DNA from: Brachyhypopomus gauderio
Taxonomy: Eukaryota > Chordata > Actinopteri > Gymnotiformes > Hypopomidae
Assembly (NCBI RefSeq): GCF_052324685.1
Contig: NC_135212.1
Coordinates: 11,233,504-11,297,503, forward strand
Length of the DNA stretch: 64,000 nt
Direction: 5' to 3'
Shown here: positions 37,622-63,140 of the stretch, piece by piece
How positions within the stretch are numbered: the first letter of the stretch is position 1
How the letters are laid out: each line of letters begins with the position of its first letter
Translations under genes and position numbers: made by a program
The notes under the pieces: generated by a model
What the model was told of the DNA's origin: nothing
Database searches by the model: none
What the model saw: only the letters and a program-made list of their open reading frames with translations

Positions 37622-37783
37622 GTATAATCCAGGTTCAGAAAGTAAAAGTTCTCACCAGGATTTAGCTCAAGCTTGCTAGATTTTCTAATTAGTGCAACCC
37701 AGGTAAAATTAGTGGAATCAGCACAATCCAGGAAGCCTGAGCAAAATCCTGGTGAGGACTTTTACTTTCTGAACCTGGATTAT
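37622..37783. mobile_element. Foldback MITE, 162 bp
   Basis: The first 42 and last 42 bases are inverted repeats with a single mismatch (outer ends GTATAATCCAGGTTCAG and CTGAACCTGGATTATAC). About 78 bases lie between them. As RNA it would form a long hairpin. No clear target duplication beyond a possible TA. Confidence 0.75.
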
Positions 37784-38654
37784 ACACCTCTGCCAAAAAT
37801 AATAAATCCTGTTAAAGCTTGGAACTGATTGGATGATTAGTTTTTAAAACATCCTCCATTGGCCAGACAATGGTTAATCTGCTAATAATACCATTCCCAT
37901 TTTAATTTAGGTTTAAAATTCTGCCTAGTCAGAAGGCCTTCATCTTACCAAACAGTCTGATACACCAGTCTAAAATAGCCTTGTATTTAAACAAATCATA
38001 ATTGCCCATATACAACACTCTATCTTCATAACTTACTTGCCTTTATACATGAATATTGCATGTTATGTTTTGCACAAGGCAAAACATAATTTAAATGTAG
38101 TGAAATACACATTATGTTTGTTAGATTTAATATATATAAAAATAAATCTGAATCAGACATGTCATTTTTTTTTCCACTACCCGGTTATATTGCACTCGTG
38201 CCCTGTGAGACACACATGGGATCGGGGCTCATAGATGACATGTAGCACTACAGATGCCGTACGGGACCTTCTTAGGCATATGAAAAGCTCATTTTAACAT
38301 GACCAGGTTACCTTCATGAGTGAAGTAAGTGGACTTGCACTGTTGAGAGGGGTGTGTTGTTTCTGGTATGATCTTGCCTGCTTTCTGCTCAGGGCAAAAG
38401 GTGTAATGCACTGGAAGCGGTTCGTTATAGGCCTGGTGGGGAGGGTCAGAACTGGTGAGGGTCTCAGTGAAGGAGATGATTGCTAGTGGAGGTTCTGGGG
38501 ATACGTTCAGAAGTGTTTTGTAAAAGCATATTGTATAATGAAGAGTTAGTATTGGAAATGTTGTGGTCCTCCCAAAAGCTTCTTTGTATTTTGCATTTAT
38601 CACCTTAAAAGGAGTCCTGAATCCTGAAAGGTTTGTCAGTCATTAAGAGTTAGA

Positions 38655-38925
38655 AGCTAGTAATAATCAGTTAACATAAAGCTAGTGGTGATCAGTTAAC
38701 GTAAAGCTAGTGGTGATCAGTTAACGTAAAGCTAGTGGAGATCTGTTAACATAAAGCTAGTGGTGATCAGTCAGCTTAAAGATAGTAGTGATCAGTTAAC
38801 GTAAAGATCAGTTCATGTAAAGCTAATGGTGATAAGTTAAAACTAGTGGTGATCGGTTAATGTAAAGCTAATGGTGATCAGTTAACGTAAAGCCAATGGT
38901 GATTGTTTAATGCAAAGCTAGCTAG
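38655..38925. repeat. ~24-bp tandem repeat
   Basis: About ten diverged copies of AAAGCTAGTGGTGATCAGTT plus AACGT. Confidence 0.85.
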
Positions 38926-40300
38926 GCTCTATTGGCTTGCACATTTTATAAACCAAACCATTTGGGTGATTTTTTTCTTTAAACAATCCAGTTCCTGCAC
39001 AGCACTGGACTGTGATTTGACAGCGACTGCATGGGATGGCATTGACACGGACATGAGCGGGACGGTGTTCGCTGCGGATGTCTTCTCTGTAACCAGTGCT
39101 TCATAACATGGCAACTGTATAAATGATGAAACTTCTGAGCCAGATGATTTATTGTCATTTGGTGTGCTGCACAGGCTTGGCTTAAGAATACATGTTGCTA
39201 CAGGGAGATGCTACTGGTTGGGTCAGGAGAGGCAGCGGGGGGGGGTGGGTTTTAGGACATGGCGGTCAATAAGTTCATCCAGGTGATCGTCCATTGGTGT
39301 ATCAGTTGTATGGCATTGCGTCCACATCCCTGCAGGTGCCTCAGTTTTCACTTTACATCCCCACATTGAAAGATCTCTGCACCCAGCCCTCCTTGGGCCT
39401 GCTGAATACGAGTTCCCTGTCAAACATCTCATTTTGTCCCCGCATGGACAAAAGAGATCGACCCCTTTGACTCTGAGCGGCTTCGGACGACAGCGTCTCC
39501 GACTGGTTCCTCCAGTGGTGTTATTGTGCCAGGGACAGCAGGTGAGGAGAGACTCACACTGAGGTGGATACTGAAAAATTACACGGGAGAATCGGGCACG
39601 TTGCATCATTGTCCTTTGCATAACAGCATTAGAAAAAAAAAACACATATTTGTAGCAAAAAGAAAAAATGACTAAAAAATCCAGACTCGTCTTACCAAAC
39701 AGGCAAGAAAAAATAACGTTCTCTTTTTGTCCCTCCTTCTTCCCCTGATTTCACGTATCCTAGGGAGTCTTGGATCCTTTACCTTGTCTTTCAGGAGCGA
39801 TCTGACTGGATGATTGATAACTTGGTCAGTACTTATGTGACAGTATGTAATAGCTTCAGGCTAAGTAGGTTTTGTTCATCATGTTCTCTGTTTGGTGAGC
39901 AGGTAACCACAGGTTTCTCTATGGCTCAGAACAGCTTTGTCTGTAAAGTGTTAAATCAGAAAATAAAGCTATGAAATGTGAGGTGGTGATTGGTGAACAC
40001 ATTTATAAAATGTGTTTTGGTTACTTTTATCTATGGGTTGTAATAATATATATATTTCAGTACTTTGTATGAAATACAGTAACAAAATGGGTGAATTGTA
40101 ACTATTTATTAATTAAATTATTGTACTTTTTTGCAATCTGTAGATACACAAGTGATATGATGTATTCCCATATAAGACCTGTGGATTTTAACCATGCAAA
40201 TAGTCATTCTCTGACGTGGCTAAGTTATTGGTGTACTGTTGTATATACTGTATGTTTGGTGATAAACAGCTTCCTTTATTTTATATATGATCAATAAAAA

Positions 40301-42702
40301 CATGTTTTGAGAGATGCCCCATAGCTTCTTGTGTTTGGTGACCCAGACATGTTGGTTGTTTTTTTTTTTTGGTTGTTGTTGTTTCTGGTCGTGTACCGTG
40401 GCGCCGTCATTGACCCAGTTCGACGGCGGTAAAAATAGCACTGGTGGGGAAAGCTTTGCACCATCCATGGGCTTTAGGAGGGCGCGATCATTTAGATGGC
40501 ACCATTTCTTCCCTCTGTGATCCAAAAACAGCAGCCAGTCGACCTAGATTGAGCAATCCTCTGTGGACTTTTTTATTTGGGGAGGGGGCTGAAGTGAGAG
40601 AGACCCTGGAAGCTGTGAGAGGGGGGAGAGATGGGGGGGTCCTTATTCTTTGGACTAGGAGCAGACAAGCCCCCCCCCCCCCACACACACACACAAACCC
40701 ATATATACACCTTCAGAGCTGTCCTGGTAGACCTGGAGACAGGGCGGGCCCCGGTGTCTGGAGACATGGAGACAGTCAGTGTGGGCCCGGGTCCTTTTCT
40801 TCATGGCTAAGCTGTAAAATCTGACCTTTTCTGCTCAGGTTTTACCATTCTTTAAAGGTTTTTTCTGCTAATTATCCCATAATTTAGATAATTCAGCTAA
40901 TTATCTAAATATACTATTTATTTCAATAATTAGATTTTTTATATATATAATAAATCTTATATTACATGATGTTGGGAGGTTCCTTTGATACACACCTTTC
41001 ACATGCCCACAAGTTATCGTTTCGTTATAGTGTAAACAGCAGTCTAACTTTACTAGGAGCCACTACAGTTCACATTAGCTGTGGTCAATTTCTTTAATTA
41101 CAAGCTCCAAAGATGTTTTGTTGTTATTTCTGGCTCTTTTGTTGATAGATCGTTTTTACACTAATTGCACTACATCAAACAGCAGCGTTTGGTCTCTAAT
41201 CTTGTAATATGTATAATTTTGCGCCTAGCACCACGTGGTGCTGACAACAGACAGCAGATCCAGGAGTCTCCACTACAGCAGACCTCCACTACACTGCCCT
41301 GGGAGTTGCACCAGGGACGTATAGGTAACCCGACCCGTCCTGCTTGAAGATGCCCGAGTGGCCCGCGTGCGCAACGTGAAGGGCTCGCGCCTCGGGAACG
41401 CGGTGCGCGCACGTGAGGGGCGTTCCGCAAGCCTCCACGTGTGTTGAATTGTGCACGCGGAGGGGAGAGGTGAGTGCACGGTCCATGTAGGGCGGCATCC
41501 GTCATCCGTACCCAGTTCGGCGGCGGGTGCCTGGCCCAGTTCCCGCCGCCAGCGGCTGAATGTGGCTCACGCGGCCACAGACTGACCTGCACGTCGCCAA
41601 CTGCGCCTGTATCGCAGGTGGACGTGGCCCCGTGGTGGCGCGTTTTGCGGTCACGTTTTGTTGATTTCTCGACCTGAGCGACAGCTTCATACTCAAACTC
41701 GTCACAGACTGTCCGTCTGTTAACCTGTTCCGTCTGTTAACCTGTGGACAGCCTTGACATCACATGCTTGCACAGTAGCGACTGGTGAGCGCACTTTTCC
41801 AGGCGCACCCTGGCGCGCCATCTGCTGGTCCACCAGCGCAAATACACACCTCTTCATATCAGATGAATTATATTTAATCTCCCAATGGTGGCGATAACGT
41901 TCCCCACATTTCTGTGCTACCATCGTAAGAATAATAAAATCCTGTTCTAATCACTTTCAGTGTTTATCTCCGTGCTGTTGAGTAATCATAGTTCTGTAGG
42001 TTATGATGATTATACAACAGACATTCCTCAACCTGCCACTTATATATAACCACTTAAAAAATGATTAGTCCCACAATAACATATTTCTGTCATGCATTTA
42101 TCCACCAAAGAGATCAACAAGCCAAACAGAAGAGATAAGGGACGAGCCACATCCCTTTGAGGTTGATTTACGTGGGAAATATAACAGAAAGCCACATTCA
42201 TAAAGATCTATCAGATCTACTGATGTTCATCCTCATCGGTCAGACAATATTAGGCTGATACATGTAGTGTGTAGAAATAAAATAGGTAATCATCCTATTT
42301 CTTTACACTTGTATCCTAAGTGTGACTTGTATCCTAACGGACTGAATGTGGCTACAGTTCTGGTTATGATACCGCAACACCTCCATATATCTACATAGCG
42401 GAGCCCAGTGAACAAATATGTATATTCCTCATTTTAATGTCTGGCTACTAATAATTCTATGATGCTGGGATCGTGATTATGTAACAACATGTCGGCTGTT
42501 TGCTGACTGGAAGCTGCCATCGTACGACCCGGTACCTCGTGACGCCACTTCCCCGGTAGAGGGGGCGGACCGGTACCGGGACGGCACTCTAGTGCAGAAG
42601 CGCTGATAACGTCAATATATCTAAAGATCAGTTGGTTTATCTGGCGTGGTTCCGTCCTGTGCATGCATCTCGGAATACGTTTGAGCATTTCCTGCACTCA
42701 GA
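40301..42702. other. Intergenic region and pcyt2 promoter area
   Basis: No exon recognised. A C-run with CA repeats lies at about 40671-40695. Sequence at about 41220-41700 is CpG-rich, and GC-rich sequence returns at about 42520-42700 directly before the pcyt2 start codon, which makes the latter the likely core promoter and 5' UTR. Confidence 0.4.
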
Positions 42703-55847
<13,145 letters not shown>

Positions 55848-57310
55848 GACGTTTGTGACCAAGCGCCCATCACGGACTGCCCAAACCCCCCCAGCCCCGC
55901 CCCCTGTTCCTGCCCCACCCCAGCCACACCCCCACTCCAAGCCACACCCCAAACCTCACTCCACCCTCACTCCAAGCCACACCCCCAGCCCTTGCCCCTT
56001 CCCCACTCCAAGCCACACCCCCAGCCCTTGCCCCTCCCCCACTCCAAGCCACACCCCCAGCCCTTGCCCCACCCAGCCCCCCATCCGGTTCCATTTCCAA
56101 CAGCCTGCACGCATTATGTAAATATGTATTTTATGTAATATAAGTCTATTATAATTGACTGATTTCTGTATTTATCCCTCTCAAATTTAAATATGTCACA
56201 GTAATTGGATTTTCTTTTCTTGTTTGAAGCAATGGAACATATTTAATATTGTTATTTTAATATGTAGAGTTTATTTCAGAGTGCATGGCGTCCATAACAT
56301 TTAATAGCGTCAATTTTAATATTATCTCTTTGAAAGGGACAGTAGTCAGTGCAGATGAGTCTCATCTGTTCTTTTTAAATGTTTTTGGGATAAATGTTTG
56401 CTGCCTTACCCCATTTATGTATGGTCTGCAGTGTTTTAACCGGTCTGGACTGAAAGCTGAGCTCTGGGACCATCTAGTTCTAGATTTGTGCTATCACACA
56501 TGGGTCTGGAAGTAGCATTTTAGCTCATATACTACAATGAATGATCAACCTTGGAAAAAAACAGCTGAAAACCAACAGGATGTCTGTCAAAGTCTCACTG
56601 GTGTAGATGATGTAAATTGTATGAAATACACGTTTAGAGACCAGCCCACACTCCACGAACAGCGCTGCTAGCGTGGCGCAATGATCACCTTGAGTTGGTG
56701 GGGTGTGTAGTAACAGGGTTGGCCGCTGGAGGGCACTGTTCCTCTATAAATGACTGGCCTAAGCACAACTCAGTTACTGAAAGGTGAATGTTATTCAGGA
56801 CTTTCACAACATTTCGATATTGTGTTAGTGGTCGCTTCAGTTATTAAGATATAACCCAATCACATGTATGGGTTAAAGTTTGATAATTAATATAATTAAT
56901 TAAAGTACTTAAAAAAGTTTATTTTTAGTTGTAGTTATTTCTTTCAAATTGTACTCTTAATGCTGATTTTAAACTTAAACCTTTTAAACCCAATAACTCC
57001 CGCTTTCAATTTCTCAATACCGTGGGCGACACATGATCAAAAGTAATATTGTGATCGTAACAAGTCAAACATACGAGTATGGTAACTCTTAACAAACTCT
57101 CCTTATGGACGGAAGCGCTGTTTCTAACACGCGCGTGCCCGCCATCACAGGGCACCCGCCTTCTATCATGGCATTGTGGTTTGTGTACTTGTGTATATAA
57201 AATACTGTAAAGACAAATTGGTACAATATATCACTGTCAATATCAACATCCGTTTTCGTGCCTTTTGTTACTTAGATTTTTAATCGTCTTATGATGTTTT
57301 TGCTCATTAA
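55848..57310 (+). other. pcyt2 3' UTR and downstream sequence
   Basis: The stop at 55847 is followed by a C-rich stretch with about four copies of ACTCCAAGCCACACCCCCAG (to about 56070), then AT-rich sequence. I see no AATAAA close to the gene; an ATTAAA near 57306 is the first variant hexamer I noticed. No further exon before the Galpha gene. Confidence 0.4.
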
Positions 57311-57756
57311 ATTATTTGTGCATACAATATATATATATATATATTTTTTTTTTTTTGGGGGGGGGGGGGGGGCTATTTCATTGCAGTTGAACTTCTCTAG
57401 TCAGCAAATGCCACATAAACCAAATTAATTATGAAAAATCCCACGTGCGCTCACACGCGAGCTCGCGCAGTTCAGCAGAAAGGTTGCGGGTGTCACGTGC
57501 CAATCAAACTACTTTACGTCACCACGAGCGTCCAGAACTCTTTATTTCCCCTGAGCACAGCACGCGCCAGTACTCTAATAACTAGTACTTTATTAACCAG
57601 TCCGGCCTGCTAGCTGGACTTATTAATAACTTTGTCAGAGCAAAGCACACTGATCAGAATTTTGTCTTTAGAATTATCACCAGATGTTTCGTTGTTTCGA
57701 CCCAACATCTCTGCAGGTAAATAACGCAAATCTCGCCACAAACACACGCAGGTGTA

Positions 57757-58466
57757 ATGCAGTATGAGATGAGATGAGAAACGTGTGTAGTCCAGTATGA
57801 GATGAGATGTGAAACGTGTGTAGTCCAGTATGAGATGAGATGAGAAACGTGTGTAGTCCAGTATGAGATGAGATGAGAAACATGTGTAGTCCAGCATGAG
57901 ATGAGATGTGAAACGTGTGTAGTCCAGCATGAGATGAGATGTGAAACGTGTGTAGTCCAGCATGAGATGAGATGTGAAACGTGTGTAGTCCAGCATGAGA
58001 TGAGATGTGAAACGTGTGTAGTCCAGTATGAGATGAGATGTGAAACGTGTGTAGTCCAGTATGAGATGAGATGAGAAACGTGTGTAGTCCAGTATGAGAT
58101 GAGATGAGAAACGTGTGTAGTCCAGTATGAGATGAGATGAGAAACGTGTGTAGTCCAGTACGAGAGGAGATGTGAAACGTGTGTAGTCCAGTACGAGATG
58201 AGATGTGAAACGTGTGTAGTCCAGTACGAGATGAGATGTGAAACGTGTGTAGTCCAGTACGAGATGAGATGTGAAACGTGTGTAGTCCAGTATGAGATGA
58301 GATGTGAAACGTGTGTAGTCCAGTACGAGATGAGATGTGAAACGTGTGTAGTCCAGTACGAGATGAGATGTGAAACGTGTGTAGTCCAGTATGAGATGAG
58401 ATGTGAAACGTGTGTAGTCCAGTACGAGATGAGATGTGAAACGTGTGTAGTCCAGTATGAGAGGAG
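57757..58466. repeat. 33-bp minisatellite directly upstream of the Galpha exon
   Basis: About 21 copies of GTGTGTAGTCCAGTATGAGA plus TGAGATGTGAAAC. As 33 is divisible by three, it reads as an 11-residue repeat on both strands (MRCETCVVQYE on plus; minus frame 57610-58533), again an artefact. It ends about 50 bp before the first recognisable Galpha exon. Confidence 0.95.
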
Positions 58467-58517
58467 CGCTCACAGGTGTGTGGTGCTCACCTGAAGGCAT
58501 GCCTGAGGGCGCTGCAG

Positions 58518-61500
58518 GCGCACCTCCCCTCACGGGTGTCCGAGGAGGAGAAACGGGCGAGGAACCGCAGCGCTAAACTAGACCGAGAACTACAAGCACA
58601 AGCCAGAAGGGAGATGCACGTGGTCAGAGTGCTCATGCTTGGTAAGATTTCTGAATGGTTTACCAAGAATCAAGGACTTGGACTTTTAGCAGGTAGATTG
58701 AGGAAACCTTTTTGTTTAGGTGAAGGTTTGTTTGCATAAGTAGTTCATGCATTAATCACCCACTTTATCTGAAAGATTTGCCTCACACCTCAAACTCAAT
58801 AGACACTTTGAAGCCTTTCTAAATATGGAAGTGTACAATTACAACCTGAATCCTGTATATTAGCGCCCCCTTTCTGACCCACTCATTAGTGGTTTCTGAT
58901 CAGGGAAGCAGCAGTGATTGAATATTTTTAGCTTTTTTAGTTTAAGTTTTAGTTCATTTTAACAGTGAGTATTTTTCAAGTAATTGTTTGGTGATTATAT
59001 AAACATGGAGTTGATTTGGATTAAAGTGTCAGGATTGAGTGTTTGATCTATAGGATTCCACAAACAATGCATGACAAGACAGCTTATAGATGCTAATTCT
59101 ACAATATTTAAATTAAAATAGTAATTAATTAATTTGTTTGTCTAAATATTTATAATGTTGTTTCTTAAAATGTTAGACAAACATTCAGTAACATGGGATT
59201 TCTTTTTATTTGAAATGAGAAGAAATGCACTCTAAGAAGTTACAAGAAGGCCTCAGTTAAACCAAACCTTCAACTCTGAACATGCCAAAGTCCACATTGC
59301 AAGCGTCTTGAGTGCTTCTAGCAATGTCCAACTTTGCCATATTAATGGGAGACTATTGCTGAATGGTTGAGGGCTTAATCCTGGCTAACATGGATTTTGC
59401 ACACCTTAGTTTTGGTTAATCCACATCCAAGAGCTTCTGTTCCAAACCTCTAGGCACTCCAGAGAGCGGTAAAAGCACTCTTCTGAAGCAAATGAAGATT
59501 ATTCATAACCGTGGCTTTACCAAAGAAGAACTTTCCACTTTCAAGGTACAGTGACTTGTTGGAAATTGTGTTGAATTGTTAGGCAAAGTATTGGATACAA
59601 TGGCTGGGTTCTTTTCCCAGTTGCTGTATATACTGTGTTTTGTACAGACTTTACACGCATCAGGCTGTCTCTGCCAGACAATTCAGCAGTATGGTGTATT
59701 TCTCAAGGGAAGTAGTTCAGTAAAGAGGGTGTCAGATCTCTGGATGAATCTCACTCTGAGGTGTTTTTCTTTTCTCCTTATGCTGCTTTTCGTGTGGCCT
59801 TGGGAGAGTTTCCACTGAGACCACACCTCTAGAACCCAACTAAATCTGTCATGGGCTCTAGCATGTTTAAGATGTGATCCCAGGTTGGTTCATCCCATCT
59901 ACACATGAAAGAAAAGCTCTTCCAAATGATATATTGGGTAAATTTGAGAATGATGCATGTGCTGGGTCAAACACACTGGGGATCTGTGGTACTGCATGTG
60001 AAAGCACAGACCATCAGAGACATGCAACATGTGCCTGTGAGCAGGTGCAAAACTGGGCATCCGTTTAGGTTTGGACTCCACCTTCCATCTTCCGTGGCTT
60101 AATTCTGGGACCAATCAATGACTAGCAACCTCAAAATGGAGTCTTTGCTGACTAGTGAGAGCGGAAAGTCTTAACCAGATAATTACCTTTTAAAATACGA
60201 CCGTGTTCATTGGGGGACTGTAAAATTGCTGTTTTCATTATTTAACAGATCACGACCATGTTGCAGCTAACTGGAAATAAATGATTGAAACCCCATCAAG
60301 TGTAACTAACTGTCTAGTGTGATTTCTCTCCTTGCGCTCGACGTCTCCTCTGCGAGCAGCCTGCAGTACTGGACAACCTCTTCACCTCCATGAAGTTTGT
60401 CCTGCATGGTATGGGCAGACTCCACATCACTCTGGCCAACAAGAAGAACAAGGTGGGCTGCAGATCTCCATGCCATGCTGGGTTCAGAAGGTCCAGTGGT
60501 CCACACAGCAGATGAGAACATTAGATCCACCAGTCGTGCCATCACTTGCTGACAACGTGCCCTTTGCTCATTAACACACTTATTATAGACATTACACACC
60601 GTCCTTTCTCTACCCGAGCACACTTCTCTTTATTCATTGTCTAAGAATGCAGAATGCCGAATGTAAACGTGGACGTTTCCCTACAGGCCCACGCGCATGC
60701 CGTCCTGTCCTGCGATCGCTGTGTAGGAGACGACCAGCAGCTGCTGCCCTTCTTGGCCTGTTCCATCTACAGCCTGTGGGGGGACGCGGGGGTGCGGGCC
60801 GCGGCCGCCAGGGGTCACGAGTACCAGCTCAACGACTCCGCCCTCTAGTGAGTGGCGTCTGTGCTTCAGCCCGCGCTCGAGAAGCACACGGCGCCTTCCG
60901 CTCTCCGTCCGTCACTTTAGAGCAGATCTCCGCTAATGACTCTTGTGACATTTGCTGAAAGGGCCTTAATTGCCGCCTCGTTAGAAAGAGTTGCCGGAGA
61001 CTGTTTTGGAAATGGGTAGAATAATTACAAAGGGAGGGTACATGACATGCTCGGTTGCATGTGGCGGTCTGGGATTAACTGGGTTTGAAGCGTTTTGCAG
61101 TAATTACCAGGCCATGACAAATAAGATTTCTTATCACACTTCCATTCCTAGTGAGTATTCTGAAGGTTTTTTTTTTAACATGTTGAACAATGTCCGAAGT
61201 CGCTGACATATTTCTTGGTTTTCACTCACATTGAGATCTTGACATTAGATTTACCATTAGGTTGGTTGTGTTGGTAGGATTGTCTGCAAAAATGTTGATT
61301 GTTAAAAATTATTAAAATGTAAAAAATGTAAGTCATAAGATGAATGTCAAAATGGGTAGACTACATTTAAAATGGTAATTGTCTTTGTAATTGTAGCCAG
61401 CTGTAGCTGTTACAAGTGCCTTGATCAAGCTCTTGGGGACCCTGCCCCTTCATGGCTCTCTCTCAGTACAGCGTTCCCTTATTCACCTGCCACCGAGCTC

Positions 61501-62983
61501 CAGAGCAGGTTTATTACAAACTTCCATTTCATCTGAGGACCCCCAGCCCAGAGTTCCGTGTGCTGCGTCTGTCATGGTCCTGCTACAGGCCCTGTTTGCA
61601 GGAGCCCGCCGGTTCTGACAGACCCCGTTAGCGAGCGCTTGATTCCTAATGAGCTGGAGACCTTTGGGCTGCAGTGTGTTTTTGGGGTGATGAGCGGCAC
61701 TGCTGGGTGTGTGTGGGCTACAGTAAACACCTCCGTCACGAAGCCCTTCGTGTTGAACCATGCTGTCCTGGATAGCCGATCTATAAATAAATGCTAATGC
61801 CGTTCTTATCTGCATTCAGGGCCATTTTCTTGCAGTGCTGTATTTCCCACTCCGCTATTGTTTGTAGTTTATATCATACAGCGAATGACAAACCCTCAAC
61901 ATAGTGTACAAAAGCACATTGGTTGTCTTTATGCAATTTTCATGTAGTGAAAATCATCTTGACTTCTCTGTTGTCTAAAGAGACAGCCCTCCAATCCTGA
62001 TCGCAAAGCAGTGTGTTCCCCATTTTGGTCTCTTATTTGTTTCCTGAACTGCACCTGATAAGGTGTGTGGTTCTTGTGCTCCACACGCCTTTGTGCAGTG
62101 GCTTCTAACACGGAGCATTACGAGACTGCAACCTTATCAAATGAATCAGGAAAATCCCAGCGCTGTTGCCCTCTGGATGGAGTTATCGCCCGGCCTCAGG
62201 TGTGCAGTGCAGCTGGGTGATTGTCAGGTGCTCAATAGTGCTAGCGGCTAAGACGTGTGGCTTTGTCAGCCTGGTGATCAGAGCTAGATAAATGTCATGG
62301 CTAGGGATTCAGGTTATAAACATGGCTTTCCGAGTTGATGCTCTCGTTCCTAACTTCCGTCAAGCTCACATGGAGTCACGGATTCATGGGTACCCAAATC
62401 ATGGGCTTTCACTCATTTCTCATCTCATTAATCGTAGACGAGGTCACCGACATGGACAGTTTGTGTTGTTTCTCTCTGACCTGGGATCAGAGCAGCGGCG
62501 GTAGGATCAGGTTAAACAGACTTAAGTGGGATTGACTAGGCAGACAGCAGAGCTGCGGACACATGACATCGCTGGCCTCCTGACTCGGGGAGAGGGAAGG
62601 TGTGAACAGAAGGAGACGAGTGGCTCCTTACGACGTCACGTTAACCAGCGTTGATACAGAACGTTTCCTAGAGGTGTTGATTCCCCTCAGCGCCCTGGTT
62701 TAGGGCTGACGTAGTTCCCCTGCTCTTTCAGAGTAATTAAAAATGACCTTGTGTTGAACGAGGCTTGTGTGTCAAGGCTGAAGAGGTGGTTGCGATCACC
62801 ACGAAATGATTTAAACAGAGTCTTTCTCCTGCCCTGTGCCCGTGACGCCTGCAGCTTCTTTGACAACCTGAACCGGATCATCGGTCTGCAGTACCTCCCC
62901 ACGGAGGAGGACGTCCTGAGGGTGAGAGTGAGGACCAGTGGCGTCGTGGAAACCCAGTTCATCCACAATCACCTGCAGTACAG
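58518..62983 (+). CDS. Heterotrimeric G protein alpha subunit, probably Gv class (5' part only)
   Basis: Five exons in frame: about 58518-58641, 59454-59545, 60360-60452, 60687-60847 and 62855-62983 (ending in phase 2); the rest lies beyond the window. They encode the N-terminal helix (EEEKRARNRSAKLDRELQAQ), the P-loop GTPESGKST, KQMKIIHNRGFTKEEL, the helical domain, NDSALYFFDNLNRI, and switch I (VLRVRVRTSGVVETQF) with the catalytic Arg and Mg-binding Thr kept. Galpha subunits bind GTP at the plasma membrane under GPCR control. The helical domain does not look like Gs, Gi/o, Gq or G12/13 as I know them; the fish/invertebrate Gv class is the best guess, so no symbol is given. The P-loop has Thr-Pro where nearly all Galpha have Ala-Gly. 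The first exon's left end is uncertain: CTGCAG|G at 58517 is a weak acceptor, and an in-frame ATG at 58476 gives an alternative start without a MGxC-type lipid site. Confidence 0.85.
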
Positions 62984-63054
62984 GTAAAAGTTCCTCACCG
63001 TCCCTCAAAGCACAGCTGTATCCAAACAGAGACCTTCATTTACTTAGACCTGGT

Positions 63055-63140
63055 TATTCAATTCAATTCAACTTTGTCATTATACAATACAGAGTTGTAC
63101 AGTATAACGAAACGCTGTCAGGGTACAACTCCAGTGCAGA
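63055..63140 (+). repeat. Probable dispersed fish repeat fragment
   Basis: ATTCAATTCAATTCAACTTT followed by GTCATTATACAATACAGAG and CAGTATAACGAAACGC resembles a common fish interspersed repeat end. The family is not determined. Confidence 0.4.

Larger units (their letters stand above)
34935..40300 (+). other. Probable long 3' UTR and downstream region of mafg
   Basis: No other coding exon is recognisable. AATAAA hexamers occur near 35009, 35025, 36697, 39960 and 40288; any of these could end the transcript. Small-Maf genes commonly have 3' UTRs of several kilobases, but the exact end cannot be read from sequence. The region holds two minisatellites and one foldback MITE, listed separately. 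Confidence 0.4.

Noticed and set aside
39223..39645. 140-residue minus-strand frame with several Cys
   Set aside because: No domain, no splice context and no similarity I recognise; likely chance in the mafg 3' region.
35900..42700. Search for a SIRT7 gene between mafg and pcyt2, as in mammals
   Set aside because: No sirtuin motif was seen on either strand; the gene appears to be elsewhere in this fish.
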